The notes: generated by a model not told the origin, from the sequence alone. A DNA stretch of 64,000 nucleotides from Callaeas wilsoni (GCA_013398955.1 VWPU01009690.1:62001-126000); one strand, 5' to 3'; shown: positions 24,656 through 39,660, counted from the stretch's first letter. Numbers and translations: made by a program.

Positions 24656-27645
24656 CAATCATATTACCTTATACAAAGTAGGTAGAAAGAGTATTAAAAG
24701 TTTGGCACCACTTTCTCATATAGCTGTTACTTGCAGAATATTTACAAGAATCAGTATATTGCCACCCAGTCTTACTCAGCCTTTATGGGTAAGTATTATT
24801 CATGGACAAAGGCTAGTGTGAGATAGTACACAAAACAGAAGGCTAGAAGTGCTCAGTACCCTTTGAAGTTACTGTTGCTAATCATTCAGTGCACTCACTA
24901 AATTTCCATTTAATTCATAGCACAATTTAGCAATCATGCTGTAACAACCAGACTTTTTTTCCAAACCTGCAAAATCTGAACTATGATCTTACTCCTGCAC
25001 CTTAGAAGGTATCTATGTATTCATTACACAGTCTACTGATTCAAGCATTAATGTTCTGTTTCCTGACTAGGAGAAATTTGAATTTCAAACAGGATACACT
25101 TTTCAAGATTTAATAAATATTTCTAATTAGAAAGAAATTTGTGGTTTATAACACGAAATCCAAACCAAAAAAATTTGTAGGCCTTACAGAAAAAAGAATA
25201 TGAATACTTAGAAAGTGAGTAGATGTGAAATCTTACTTTGAACCTTTGTAGATTTTTTTGCTGTCCACTGAATTTCTCACCTAAGGAAAAACAAAATAGA
25301 GGCAAAATAAAACTTTATGAAATTAATAATAAATTATGTAGTTAGAGAATTTACACTAAAAATTGTCACAAGCAAGTTTTATGTTTTATTTTTAATTTTG
25401 AATCCAAGTGGAAACATTCTATACATTGAGCACTTAATCCCTAAAAGGAAAAGAGTTCTATACAATTAAAAAGTACACATACTTTCTTAGGTTTCATTTT
25501 ATGTAACAGTAAATCCATATAATACAAAAGCCAAAAGAATTATCCTTCAAATTATGACTTATAAAAACATAACCTCAGTCTTCTGCACTGAAATAGATAC
25601 TCAGTTTCATTGTGGGAAGAGAAATAGAAATAGATTTTATAGAATCACGCACTATGTTTGGATTTTTGCATGCAATCAGTATTTTCAATTTCAAATTAAG
25701 AAAATGAAAACATAGGAACCCAATTCAATACTTAGCTAATGTGAGGAAAAAACTTAGAGACACTCTCTCTAAGAGGTCTAAAGACAGCTCTCTAAGGGAG
25801 TTTCCTCTCAAAAGGTGCTGCACTTTTCTATTAAACAGGAATATTTGCTTCCGAGGGATCTAACAGTGACAGAGGATTTGTCAAGTTCAAGACAGGGGCA
25901 GAATGTGTTCAGCTTAAATTTGTGCTCTGAAGTGCAGCTGAAGATTTTAAAATCAATATTCTATTGCTTATTTAATTGAAAAACAATCACAGAATCATTA
26001 TTTATGATGGAGAAATAGAAAAAGGACTTTTATGTGGGTCATGGTTTAGGAGTGGTACTGCCCAATTCAGTGTCTCCATCGAGACTGTCCCAAACCTGAT
26101 GTCACTTGCTTATTCTCCCTCTCCCCTCCCACTTCCCACTCCAGCTTGGAGCTAAGAATTCAAAGCACTGAAAATGAAGATCATTGGTTGAGATAAGAAC
26201 AGTTTACTAGAAACAGCATTGACATAAGTCAAAGAGCAACAACACGATATTAATAAAAGAAGTATACAGAAGAGAGGGTGATTTACGTGCAAAAATGCTC
26301 ACAGTGGACCTGGAGATAATGAACAATGGCAGATGATGCCACCCTGGTGATTTCTGACGGGAAGCCACACCCTTCTTTTTGGAAACCAGAGAGAGTCCCT
26401 TTCCCCCCCCCACACGGTTGTGGCAAAACTAGGGCAATGGGTTTGCAAATAGCACAGACGGGGTCTTCTGTTACTTAGAAATCTTTTGTTGATAATATTT
26501 TCCACAGCAGAGCATTTACTCAGCCTCAATTTTCTACCAGAATTTTTATTGTTTTGTTAGTCAAACTAAAAAGAACCTGAGTAGAGAGGAGAACTGTTAC
26601 TTTAAGATTGATTTTGCTGAACACACTTCTGAAGCAAGCAATTCTTTGAACAACTTATCTATTTTCATGTTTTTTACATAGAAACCAGCAGACAGTTATA
26701 TTTTTCCTTGGCAAACACCCACATATTTCAGATTCTAGAAATTAAGTAATGTTATAGGAACCTGGTCAGTGTGTGTTAAAGCCTGTGGAGAGAAGTGATA
26801 CTGATATGTTTTGTTCTTGGAGAAGGCCTCTTTATGTCCACCGCAAGGCAATAAGTTCTTCCTGCCTTCCCAGCCTGCCTCTACTCTCCCATCTTACAGG
26901 AATGGAGGATGGGCTGGCTTAGGTATATGTCATCCTCCAGAACCTTGTGCTGGAACCTTGCCCAAAGCTGGGAAGTAGTGGGTAGATCCTATGTGCACCA
27001 TGCTGACTTATCCCATATTGTGCCCCCATTGCTGGCCAAAGAAGAAGAATGAATAGAAGAAATATGGCTAAAGCTAATTTTCATTCCACTTACAGGACTG
27101 CAGCAGGAGATACAAAAATGGAAGGAAGGTAATCCAACTCTAAGCATTTGTTCCCTGTGCAGCAGATGCCTCAGGGCCCAAGAGGAGACACTGCAACAAT
27201 CAACACATTTTTTCGTTCTGTTTTTCCCTTTGTACTTTCATTTTTGATGGAGGTTTCTGTGCCAGGCCAAGCTCAACAGAACAACTTCACTGTTTGTTCA
27301 TTTTGATCTGGCCCTGAGTCTTGCTCTGGTTCATAGATCCTGAAGATAATCTGATTTTATGTCTCCACAGTACTTTTACTGTATTTTTGAAGATACCCAA
27401 GGGAACAATATTCTAAACTGGTACTAACAATTTACTATGATATATTTTATTCGCTTTTACTTGGGTTTTTTGGTTTTTTATTTTATGAAAAGGCACTGGG
27501 AGATGTCCTTAAAGACAGAACATGTAAAAGCTGCTCTTCATGAAAATGTTGCTTGCCAGAGGGGAAAAAGCTCTCTTGGGAATGGGGAAACTGTGAACTG
27601 GTACAAATGAGAAGAGTAAAAAAGTTAATACCACATCTGAGTAAA

Positions 27646-27661
27646 TTTTTTTTTTTTTTTT
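27646..27661 (+). repeat. poly-T tract
   Basis: Sixteen consecutive T residues. It precedes 'gtatatcatctattcag', so the region resembles a splice acceptor, but no convincing exon follows. Confidence 0.95.
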
Positions 27662-30600
27662 GTATATCATCTATTCAGGAAGCATGTCAGCATGACTCTG
27701 GATTTCAAGGCAGTTTCCACCCTCTTGCCACATGTTTCCAGGTGCTTTGTAGCAAAATGTGTAATAAACAGTAGTTCCCATTTAAAGCTAAAAGAGTGGT
27801 TTTTACTCTAGGTGCTCCTTTCTTCAGTAATTTCAACAAAAGAGACAAAAATGTAGACCCTCCAAATACGTCCCTCCCCCTAACCTAAAGGGAAAATTTT
27901 GAAAATACTTAGATGAATGAATAATTTTTCACATGTGAATAGTCAAAGTGAAGTTCTACTGACAGGGTAAAAGACATAAATTATATATGATTTAGCTCCT
28001 TCAGTAAGCACTGAATGCAAGTGACCAACTGAGTGTTAAATATACTGAGTAAAGGAATGTCACTGTGCTCTAAGGCAGTTTAGGACATGTATTTTGAAAA
28101 AGATAACAATAAATAAAACAAGTTTATTTAAAAAAGAATTCAGAGGGAAGATATTTTTAGAAAAGTAAATTACATATGCTACCATTGAATAAATAAAGTA
28201 TCTAGTGGACAAACAGTGGGTACAACCTTTATTATACTTGAGAGATAAAATTTAATTAAGATAAATAAAGAATTATCTGCTACTGGAGAGATTTTTGTTC
28301 CATTTGTAAGAATATTTTTAAAACATCAGTTCAAGTCTTCTTGGGGACCTCCACTGCTGAAGAGAGGGTTTTGAATTTGCCCTTTGTATGTCAACTTCAT
28401 ATGAAGTTCTCCCAGTAAATGGTATAATGGTTTCTGTTTCTCATTCTTTAGTCTTTGCTTTCTCTTCTTCTCATATTTCAACAATTCTCTGCCTCCCTCT
28501 AGTCAGAGGAACTACCACTTAGAAGTTATTTGTTGACTTTAGAGCAGACTGGTGTTTCCATTAATTTCCTTTTTGAAATTTTAAAAAAATTATTATTTTA
28601 TTTTATTTCTTTTACTTTTCCTCTTTTTTAAGCCAGGCACTGTGTTCAGTATCAAGATACCTGTCCTCTTTAACAGGCCTCCTAACCCATTTTTCTTGCA
28701 ACGACAATCTTTCACAGAAAAGCCAATATTCAAAACTTTTCCCTGAATCTTTTTTTTTTTATTATTATATTTATAAATGAAAAAGCCTAAATATGCAGTT
28801 TCTCTTCCAGCAATAACTTACTGAGAAGCACTGCAGCAAAGTCTGCTGTTTAGTCCGACTATTAGTTTTATCGGTTACAGGCCTGCTATTTTCAGTGGTA
28901 TTGCACCTTTTACCTGTTGGTTTACTTATCAGTAAAATGTTTCCTCTGAGAAAAAATTAAGGGCTATAAGAGCGTATTTTTACTTTTCATAATAGGTATT
29001 AATTAGGTAATCAAGCAACTGACTTTTTTTGTATTTCTGCAAAAGAAACAGCTTACTTAATGCAAATGCACAATTACACCGAGGGCTAGTACAAGATAAG
29101 TGCACCACACATTTAGAACACAGTCTTTCTCAACAGTGATGCTATGAAACATTTATGAACACTGAAGTCTATACACATCAGCAAGTCTGCTAAAATTGAA
29201 AAGAGCTCCTTACTCATGCAAAAATAAGCAGATGCTTAAGTGTTTGCAGGAACAAGTTTTAATTTTCCTCCATGGGTATTGGACAGATCCTCTGCACAGG
29301 GATGAACTTCAGTCAATAAAATGATTAACAACAGTAACACACACTGCAGGGAAGTGTATCCACTCCAGAAAAATTAATTTAAGTAGTGTTAGCTGCAGTC
29401 CGATTGGTGACATGTAAAACCTTAAATCTCTTGAGATGTATTGCATTATAGAATAATGTCTGCAAGTATTTTACAGCAACAACTTGTTTTCCTATCTTGT
29501 GTAGGACATGTCAAGACTTTTCCACTTAATGAAAGTTTACTATTTTGGTTCATTTCCTCCAAAAAATGTATTGCCCATGTTTTCCATTTAAAAATATGTT
29601 TCCAGCCATCTCTGTTTACTTCTACATTTTCTTATTGTGCTATTTTCTCAGACTAATTTCTAGTGTTTTGATCTTCCCCAAGTCTGTCTATAATAAGAGT
29701 AATTTTAGAACTATTTTTGAATACCCTCTTCTGATTTGCAAAATTATTTGTAACTGAAGACACATACATAAATAAATCTCTGTGTCCTGATTTAATAATC
29801 TGTCTTGACTTCGCCATATTCATGATATCAGCATTTCAGTATTTCATCTTGGCTTTGCAAACTCATTAAATGCTTTTAAAAATCTGAATTACAATATTCA
29901 CTGTTCTTCCGTTAGGGTAGAGAAATCATAGAATTGGTTTCAAATTTACTGAATGCAATGGATGAATTTTCCTGAGCCCCAAGATTTGGTTTGAATCAGT
30001 CTCTTAACTAGCACCAGAAATTAATTTAAAATAAATGTTTTATTTCATACCCATTCTGGAAACCCCTGTATAAATGGTAGCTTTACAATTGTTCCATTAT
30101 TAAAGCCTAAACTCTTTGTACCTGTTTTTCCCAAAGGGAATAAACTGATCACTCATCCAATATAATTTCTGTCTAATATTTTCTTCAAAGATAAGTTAAT
30201 CATGTTAAATTTTTAATGTGGACTGTCATTTCTGTAAGTGGTCCTTGAACTTCTCTGCCATTTTACAGCACTTGCACTTCTGTCTATTTCTTTTGATAAA
30301 ATACCATTTAATTATGTCTTAACTTGTCTTTACAGCCAAAGAAGGGATTTCATGATATCTTTTGCTTATTTTTCATTGAAAAAATTGATATGGAAAATTT
30401 TTAGTTTTGGTATTCTGAAGCTAGACTAAATGTAAAGAGCTTACAAAAAGAACAAAGGTAGCAGCAGGTTCTGTGATAAGAAGACATACTAAACTCTGAC
30501 TTCTGTTTCATGAAGAATTCCCAATGCTGGGTTTCACAATACATTGACTAGTTCTGCTGATTATCTAAAGCTTGTGAAATCTGAAAACATATTTACATGT

Positions 30601-30892
30601 GTGCATAATTTTACATGTTGCTATGAAGTATATACTTGGTGTTTCATCTGAAAACATGACACTAGGACATAACCAGGTATATTAACACTCTATAAATTTA
30701 CACAAAACTTTCATTCTAGAAATCACATTCTTGTCTGATACATGAACAGAATTTTCATGCCTCTGCTGCAAAAAGAATAGTAAACAAAGAGAATATGAGT
30801 AACTGAAGGATAATAATATTGATAATAGACAATTTATTTCCCCAAATTTTTTTCATATATTTTCTTGTTCAAACAAGAGAGATTTTTAGGTT

Positions 30893-30968
30893 TTGAGTTG
30901 GTTTGGGGTTCTGTTTTAGTGTTGGTGGGTTTTGGTTTGTTTTTGGTTTGTTGTTGTTATTGTTTTTC
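30893..30968 (+). repeat. G/T-rich low-complexity stretch
   Basis: An irregular tract made almost only of G and T (GGTTTTG, TTGGTTTG, TTGTTGTTATTG), without a fixed unit. Confidence 0.85.
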
Positions 30969-33900
30969 ATTGTGCTCTAGCTTATTTTTGCTCTGAGGCT
31001 ATTTTATAATCAGGAGGACCGTGTTTTTAATAAGCTGAAATTGAGTTTAGTTAAGTGGAAATACACCATGGGAAGTGAAGAAATTTCAAAACATGCCCAT
31101 GACAACAATAAGCAATGTCCTCTGTGTCTAGTTGCTGAGGCAGAAAGGATATGTAGAAATAATTGCATAGGCAGAAAAAATTGTATACCTTTACAATGTG
31201 CATATTGTATAAAAGAACATCATTTGCAGTTAAGATTTGGAACAGAACAGATCATGCTTCATGATGATATAAGATGAATAATATTACTTATTGTGTGGGC
31301 AAGTCCTAAGTCACAAAATTAAAGACTGATCAGCAAAACAACCAGAAAAGTTACTGTGTTTGTGGGTAGATTACTTATATCCCTAAAAACTCAAGCTTCC
31401 TCTAAGCATGTAAAATTATTTTGTTGCTTAAAAAAACCCATATAGGGACTAGCAAGGCTGTGTAAACAAAATTCAGTACTAAAAATTGAAAAAGGGACAA
31501 AGTTCATCTCCAATGCAGACCATTAAACCACTGGGGGAAGGGAAAAGGAGGCAGGGAAGAGAGGGAGAGATAGTTTGCTTTTGCAATTGAATAAGGAAAC
31601 AGGTAGTAAAAACCAGAAGACACAAATAGAGCTAGCAAGCTCTGTGATCATTCACGTCACTTTCCTTTTCTTCTCCCTTTTTGTCACTTGAATTCTATGG
31701 TATACACAAATACATTTTAACACAATGTCAACTACCCACCTTAAGAATGAAAAGTGGGATCATATTCCTTTAAATATTCAAATATGGAGTCCAGAAAGCT
31801 CTTTACACAGAAAAGTGAGAAATTTAACAATTTCAATATAGTGAGATACTTGTAGAAAACAAAATTTATACAATATGCTAACACTTAGAGGAACCACTGC
31901 CAGAAAATAATCCCCACAAGATCTGCTACACTACAGAAATACTGCTCAAATCAAATGACAGCCAAAGTGGATATTTGTCGTAAGAGACCTACCATGATTT
32001 TAGCTGATACTTCTCCACCAGTGGATAAGTTAATGGAATGCATATGAATGGGAATAAAATAGCAGTGGAGTCTTTCTATTCCCTTCAGCGACAAACTATT
32101 TTCTCCTCAAATATTCCAGTAGAAGATTATGTAGGCCTTTATTATCAAAACAAGGTAAAGTCTTGCTTAGACAGGATGCAAGAAGTTTGATGGATGAACA
32201 CAATGATTTTTGTACATGTATAGTACTAATAAAAATTTCTGAAATAGTAGCTGTATACTAGTATATATAAAGAAGTAGAATAACATTACATTACAGCTGT
32301 AGCATCTTAATTTTCATGATTTTAAGCCATGAAACACTGCATAGATCTAGAGCACTACTGTGCAATATTGAATTCTGCCATTTATCTTAAACTAGGAATA
32401 AGTGAAACACTGAATATCATTAAAGTTAATAAGGGAATCATCTTAGTTGTTCTCAAGAGGTAATTTTGAACAGGAAAAAAACCCCCAAAACTGAGTTTAT
32501 ATTCAGAGTTGCTAGGGAATTAAATAAGATGGTTGCCAAGGTGAAATAATATACGAAAATTCCTGACATACATTATCCAAAGGTTTCTGTAGTCTGATCT
32601 TCCATTTTGGCTCAGTGTTACCAGTAGTTTGAATACACACGTACCGTTGCTAAGGACTGATACTGTTGCCAGGTGAAAATGGCCCATATTAACCTGCCAC
32701 AAATATCCAAATATGTTGATAGAAGTGGGCTGATAAAAGATAGGAGAAACATGTCTTGGAAAATCAGATGATCTATTATTTCTTATCCGCAATATAACAG
32801 TGAAGTGACTTTTCTTACTCTTTGTGCACATGAACTCTAACCCATAAAAGTATCAGTGAAGTACCCAACAATGATAATATTATTAAATGAACATTGTGTT
32901 CTGTAGAATATAAATCTTAATCAGGCATTCAGTGTAACCTATAAAATTGTTACTGAGGGGATATAAGAGAAGTCAGATAGTATGCAATTCAGACTAGCAA
33001 AGACATATGATCATTGCTTCCTTATCTTTAAGATGGGTTCTTTCAAGCCATTCTTTCTTCTTAAATGTTATGAAATTTGAGCACCATTATCTCAAAGCAG
33101 CTAAGAATATGCTTGAAGGAAAATGATGAAATAGATACTTTGAATGAAAATGAACAGGTGCTTTAGTTGCTGTCACACAGGTAACAGGCAGCTTTTTTAA
33201 ATGCTGGCTAAATAGCAGTCTAATACCTTTCTGGCAATTTGCATAGTATTGCCAGTAATATTTTGTAGAATAGTATTGCTTGTAAAATCTTAGTCATTTC
33301 GGATAGCAGTTCCTTGTTTATAAATCAAATAAAGAAAGGAAATAAACAGAAACCATTAGACAGAAATTTCCACACAGGAGGGCTTAAGAAACAGTTACAG
33401 TGTCTTGTCTTGATAAAGACAATTACAATACACTATGTGCATATAATTCTAGCTTTCATTTGTCAGTATTGAGTACAGAGCACTGACCTACACTATGCTA
33501 CAGAAAAATCTATTGTATTGGATGAAATTGTACATTTTGAGAAAATTAGTTTACACAAGGGCAATGTGTAAATGGCAAAGTCACAGTGTTCAGCCCTCAG
33601 TTCAGCCCACAGTTTTCTCCCTTGTTAGAACTCTTCCAAGAAGACATTTAACCACCTTCTACGTCTTTCAAGGCAGCTTTATTCTTGCTTTTGCCAGGCT
33701 TTAAAAGAGACTTGTAAAAAGCCACTTAAGAGTATGATCTTTACAAACATCTGCTTGCTTTTCTACCCAAACTCAGAAGTAACTCTTGAAGTCACAAAAG
33801 CTGAGAAAGCACGACTGCTCTCATGTTGTGGAAGTTTGTGTCTGTATGCTTAGCTTTGACTGACACATCATTTCTTCTCTGGACCCCAATCTATTTTCTG

Positions 33901-36900
33901 CCTCACTAAACTTACAAAACTCTGCATAAATTGTTCTTCTCAGCTTGTTCTGTAATCCTATGAATACACTGTCTTCTTGTTCATCCCTTCAGTCAGTAAG
34001 TGCCAGCTGTTGGGTCCTAGAAACAGTTTTATTTATGTGAAGTAAAAAAGTGAGGGGGAAAAAAAGTAGTTGATCAGAAAGCTGTGAAAACAAGAAGATT
34101 GCTCTGAAATATTGAATCAGAATGTTTGAATCAAGTTAAAAGATATTATTATGGTTTCCGTCAATCAATATATAAACAGACTAGATAAGTTTTACATGGA
34201 AAGATAAAACTCTCAGTGATTTCAGTCTATGAACTAATCCCTTTTTGACTGTTCTGTTAAGCATGAAGCAGAGGTCATGCTGAGAAATTACGAAAGAAAC
34301 CACCTCTGTGGAATGAACGTAAATTAATTATCTTGATATATTCTGCCATATTACATCTGTCAAAAATGTCCTCATTTTTAATGGGAAACACACAACATCC
34401 CATGCGTGCCCCTATCATATTTTCACAAGTTATAAAATGTGTGCATTTTCAATATTTAGAATGGAAGTATTTATATATTTTAGCCAAAGGCCATTAATAT
34501 GTACATATATAATTAACACTGAGTAACTCATTGTATGAATTACAATGGCTTCCAGGAGGCACTGCCTCCAAAGTGACAGAGTGAGAGAGGAAGCTGGTCT
34601 TCATGGAGATGCAAAGGGAGAGAGGTTCAGCTTCACATGGATCTGAGTTCCCCCTGCAGAGCTTTGAAGTTACATGAATACCTGGGATATGGAAGTGAAT
34701 GACACTACTGGGTAGTGGTGCATTAACATCCTGCCTTGCTGATGAGCCACATACTCCTTGCCCTTTTTTCTAAGAAAGCGAAAGACAGCAGGTCTCGCCA
34801 ACATACACAGAAGCAATGGTATCTCCTGTCAGAATTCTTTGCGTTTGAAAACTTTGCATAGGTCAAGAACATATCAGAAATGACAGATCTCTTTTGAGTC
34901 TATCATGTTGTACCTATTTTAGTAAGAAACAATATTGTTGACAGTACAAAAGGTGTCACCATTCTTGTTCAACTCAGCTTGTTTTTCCCAAGTAACAACT
35001 CTGACGTGGGAAAGAGTGGTCCACATCTCACCTCACTATATGTTGTCCAGCCCCTGCTATCTGCTGATTGGGATAAAGAAAACTTGCTGACCTTTTTTAG
35101 GCATAGTATGTGAAACCTCAGAATTCTTCCCTATCACTATTTATGTTTGACCTGTCACTGCTTTTCAAGACCAGAGACATAGCAGATCGAGTAGGGCTTA
35201 AAGAGTAGCCTTATTCTTGAGAAGATCCATTTCTCTCTCACTAGTTTTCTTGGAAACAGATGTTGTCTGAGCAAAGAACAGAAGCAGTGCATGTAGCTAA
35301 GGAGATTGGAGAATCTAGAAAGACTTTTGGTTTGCTAGGAGGAAGTGGATACTTGTTTTGGAGACCTGGGGAATTACTCATGTCCAAACAGAAGTCACAT
35401 TTACAGTGTCATATGCCAAGATTTCCCCACTGCCAATAAACTGGATCACTTCTGGTAACATCTTGAAATTCTGCTAAAGTATGGAGTCAATCACACAATA
35501 TGTGATTGTTATTTTATTTTCCGATTAATGGAGTTCAGTTGTAACTCCATACCTGCTTCTCTTGCTCTCAGAAATGCTGCTCCCAAAGGGAAGGGTACAC
35601 AGGCCTTCTATGTTGACTTTAGAGATCACTAGCCTACGCATAGGTGAGGGAGAAGTGCTACTTTAATCTCAAAATAGTTGTAATTTACTATGAGAAAAAT
35701 AAGCAAAATTAAACAGAGCATTCCTGCTGTGTTCCTCTGTCTTTAATCTGTGTGCCATCCTACATTATGCCTTTGTGATACATAAAAGAATAGGAGGCCT
35801 AATTCAAAGTTCTGCAGTAACTAGTTGGTGTGGTTGTTTGTTGTGCTAACAGTAACATTGCAATATAGGAGCTATGAATAATGATATTGCAATAAATTCA
35901 GAAGTCTGCTAAAGAAAAATACCAGAGTTCCCAACAGATACAATACAATGATGAAACATCTGGAACAATCTTATCTTACAGATAATTTTAGTATTTCTGT
36001 AGAGAAAGAAATAATTTACTGTTGTGTATATATATCTATTAGTATTCACATGTAAATTTTAATATAATTTTAGAATTTGCTCATCAGAGGAAGAAACAGA
36101 ACTACTATTTAGTGAAAAAATTGGCAAGCAAGAGCCACTAATAAAATAAACACCTTTGCATCTGTTTCATTTGCTTACTGGCAAGGCTTCAGTGATGGGG
36201 TACAAATAGATAATAAAGTCTATTTATTCATTCATTCAGAGAACTCTGAGAAGGCATAAGAAGATTCATTCTGGTAGTCAAAATCAATATGTACTGCCAC
36301 AAGTGTTAAGATAATTAGGAAATCTCATAATTTCTTTCAAGAGTTAACCAGACCTTCTAGACAGGCCAGCATTGTTTTCCATCTTTTCTGGAATTGAGGT
36401 ATATGTGGAAATATGGAAATTTCCTTTTATTTTTGAAACTTGCTTCTTCGCACACTTGTTTTTTCAAGTTTCTTGCTTTTTTTCCTGTGGATATCCTTTG
36501 AAACTAATCATTAAAACAAAGAGCACTACTGATAAACTTTATAAATAACATTTTAAAACTTTAGTATACTTTGAGTTTACTGGATCCTACATAATATCCT
36601 GTGAAGGAGAAATATGATGTATAAATCCTAAAGTTTTCACCTTATATTACTCACAGTGACCTGATTTTACTCATAAAGAACCATGTAAGGCATTGTGTTT
36701 ACAAGGAAGATTCAGAGAAATTGCTCCATTCTTATGAATGTTTTACTGAGAGTGTGGAAACAGGATGGAGTCATGTTTATATGGGAGATCTTAAGGGAAA
36801 TAAGATGCATCATCACAGGAAATGGTCTTCCAGCTGTGTCTTCTATCTTCAACATGTAAAATTTGAACTTTCTCCCTCCCTTTTATCTGGTCTGCCACTT

Positions 36901-38402
36901 TCAAGGTAGTGATGGAGGAGCTCTGTTTGTTCTAAAAGGATGACAAGGGAGTATCATGGAGACAGTGCTGGAGAAGTTTTTTTTTTCTTTCCTGAAAATA
37001 CTACAATAATACATATACGGTCTTTTCTTTATTCTTTTGGCACAGAGTAAACCATTGAGTTCTGACAAGACAAACACCTACCTTTCAAACGTGCATATCA
37101 AATGCATTTCCATACACATGAAAAATATGCGTATATCATCAAATAAATCATCATACTTATGGAATAGTATATTTTCCATAGCAAGTGGAGCCAGAGTTCA
37201 GAGAGATCTTATTATAATCAGGACAAACTCACATCAAATCAGTATTTTCAAACTCAAAGGAAAAAATGGAAGTAAGCAAGAAATTTGTAATGCATAAAAT
37301 GAAGATACTTCTGGTTTTACAAAATAAATAGTAAGTTTAATACAGCTAACAAATATACATATTTATAACAGAAAACCAGACTTGTTACAAAAACATACAG
37401 CATTTGGCAGGTCATAGGGATTTGAAGTGTTATTTATAATTTTTTATGTCAAATGTCATATAAAATTTAACTGACTTTCCAAGAAAACCTTTTTATAGGC
37501 AATATCTATGTATATAACATCCTCCCAACACTGTGTTTTACTTTAAGTTACTGAATATTTTTCAATAAAAACAACCAAAAAGATACTTTTTGCTACAGGA
37601 TATTAATGAAATTGGCACAGTCACAGTGATGACATAAGCAGCAGCTATTGTTTTCTAATTCTGTGAGTAGTGAAAACCACTAGCACAATAAAAAGGCCAT
37701 AACAGAAGAATTTTAAAGGACCAATTTCCCACATTTTGGCTTTATAGCTTGGTCTCGTCTGTAACTGCATGTCCCTATGCTCAAATTTTTGCAAATTATT
37801 TCTACCTGTAAGGAGAAAACTGTTTTTACATCGACTTGCCAGAGAACTATCCTCTTTTTCTCTGATTTCCTTTTGTTCCATAGGATTTAACACTCAAATT
37901 ATCAGGCAATTAAAGCTTGAATCAACAGTTACATAGCAATTGTGCTATAAGGGGAATATATTGCAAACAAAGGCTTGATTAACTCCTGGACAAGGCAGTA
38001 AAAACTGTAGCTGGGGTCTGTGTATCATCCTGATAACAAAAAAAAGCACTTATTCTTTAATTGCCCTCTCTAGGGGACAGGGGAAAGGATGGGATGTAAT
38101 GGGAACAAGGATAAAACATGGACTAGGCAACAGGTGGCCGACTTCAAACTTTGGTCAATGAGTAAAAGCAACTGCCACCTTGTATCTCTTTAATAACCAT
38201 AAAGTGATTTGATCTTTCAATAGCTTCTTAAGACTTCCGTACCTTACAGATGCTCAGCTGACACTAGCAGATATTTTTTATTCATCGTTTCAAGGCAGAT
38301 CATAAACATAACACAAGGGAAGCTTTCACTTTTAGGGAGGAATATGATTCAGACTAATTTCTCAGACAAAATGTTTGTGCTCTTATTCTGGATGTACATA
38401 TT

Positions 38403-38636
38403 CAGGAAGTTCCACCTGAACATGACGAAGAACTTCTTTACTGTGCAAGCGACTGAGCACTGGAACAGATTGCCCAGAGAGGCTGTGGAGTTTCCCTCAC
38501 TGGGGAGATTCAAGACCAGTATGCAGAAATCCTATGCCATGCGCTCTGGGATGGCTGTGCTTGAGCAGGGAGGTTGGACCAGATGACCCGCTGTGGTCCC
38601 TGCCAACCTGACCCATTCTGTGATTCTGTGATACTG
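38403..38636 (+). mobile_element. CR1 LINE 3' end fragment
   Basis: This is a short CR1 3' terminus of a subfamily ending in the CTGTGATT repeat. Landmarks are 'aacatgacgaagaacttctt', 'gagcactggaacagattgcc', 'cagagaggctgtggagtt', 'gcagggaggttggaccagat' and the terminal 'ccattctgtgattctgtgat'. The 80-codon open frame that covers it is a by-product; this part of CR1 lies beyond ORF2 and is non-coding. Confidence 0.88.
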
Positions 38637-39419
38637 AAAATTTGATATCCAGGTTGATAGTTTGGCTTCTCCTGTGATGGCCTCATCACTTTGAAAATCA
38701 GCACGAGCTTTCACAGTACTGCATAACAGATATGTCATACAATGGAGCTTGGCCCCCCATGAATTTCTCGTATAACTTTTATTCCATAATTCCTTTAAAG
38801 ATGCTTTCCCAACTACATGACATCTGGATTTTGTGGATTTTGTCTGGTGTAGAGCAGCTGTTCAGAAAAAATGTGAGAAGATCTAGTCTAAGCACTGGTT
38901 TTGGCACAAGTTGTGCAAGCATGTTCCAAGAGAAAACTAAGTATCAGGTATTTAGTCTGGTTACATAGGAAATTATTCTAATACCAGAACTTGCCATACC
39001 TCAAGTGCTGCTTTCATGGCTTGAGTGGAACTATAGGCGTATTGTTGCTGAAATGATAATGAAATTCCTTATTTACAAGTAAAAACCTATGTAAGTTGTA
39101 CTTCTAGAATTTTTCTCTACAAGGCAAATCTGTTCTGTGACTAGGAACAAACCATGAGCTGTCAAGAGAATTCTTGAGCAAAGAAAGCACCGGGAAAAGA
39201 GGAATACAAAGCACAGGTCACATCAAGACATGCCTCACTGCTTAAATTCCAGACTGAATGGTCCCTGCTCTCCACTCTAAACAAATAATTGTGTCCTTCA
39301 TAGCATTTTTTTAAGAGATAAGGCCTTATCCAAACCTATGAGTGGAAATGAAGATCCTTGCTTGATTTCAGAGTTTTACATAAATTTTGAGAGATCAGTG
39401 AATCCCAGAAAATAAATTT

Positions 39420-39660
39420 TCTGTGGAGGAAGAGAATAGAGATTTCATGTGCATAGAAGAGAGAAGGGAAAATGAGGGGAAAAGAGAATAGAAGAAATAA
39501 TGAAACTACAGGCGTGCGAAGGGAAGTAGGAAAGGGGGAAGAAGGAAAACAAGTTTAGAGAGGGAAACTTAAAAAAGGACGGAGAAACTTAAAAAGACAA
39601 AGGGAAAGGAGAAAAGGAAAAATAAATAGAAGAATGAAGAGAACTGGAGAAAGATAAAGT
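39420..39660 (+). repeat. purine-rich (GA-rich) tract
   Basis: About 240 bp in which the plus strand is overwhelmingly A and G. It includes an imperfect direct repeat built on GGAAACTTAAAAA and GAGAAACTTAAAAA near 39560-39597. Such tracts can arise by expansion and can form unusual structures; the sequence alone shows only the strand asymmetry. Confidence 0.85.

Larger units (their letters stand above)
13388..38402. other. about 25 kb of AT-rich, repeat-poor DNA without a recognised gene
   Basis: No CR1, LTR, RNA gene or recognisable protein family was found. Open frames reach about 100 codons, which is expected by chance at this base composition; none carries a motif I know. Contents that can be stated are the simple repeats listed separately, an 18-bp tandem duplication at 24620-24655 and a 10-bp-arm inverted repeat around 19164-19212. 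Slightly GC-richer islands occur at about 15340-15680, 17060-17240 and 26830-27180, with no family match. Confidence 0.5.

Noticed and set aside
25980..26000. 'atcacagaatcatt' resembling the reverse of a CR1 3' end
   Set aside because: No CR1 body follows on the plus-strand side; a short chance match.
31041..31277. 78-codon frame with CPLC and CAYC motifs
   Set aside because: Cysteine pairs look suggestive, but there is no good acceptor or donor at the edges and the frame starts from a TTG; more likely chance.
32520..32831. 103-codon minus-strand open frame
   Set aside because: Length is within chance expectation for AT-rich DNA of this size; no motif, and no convincing splice or promoter context.
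37047..37271. 225-bp exon-like segment after a strong acceptor, with GTAAGC donor
   Set aside because: Good splice consensus, but AT-rich, without motifs and with no phase-compatible partner found; frames of this length are expected by chance.
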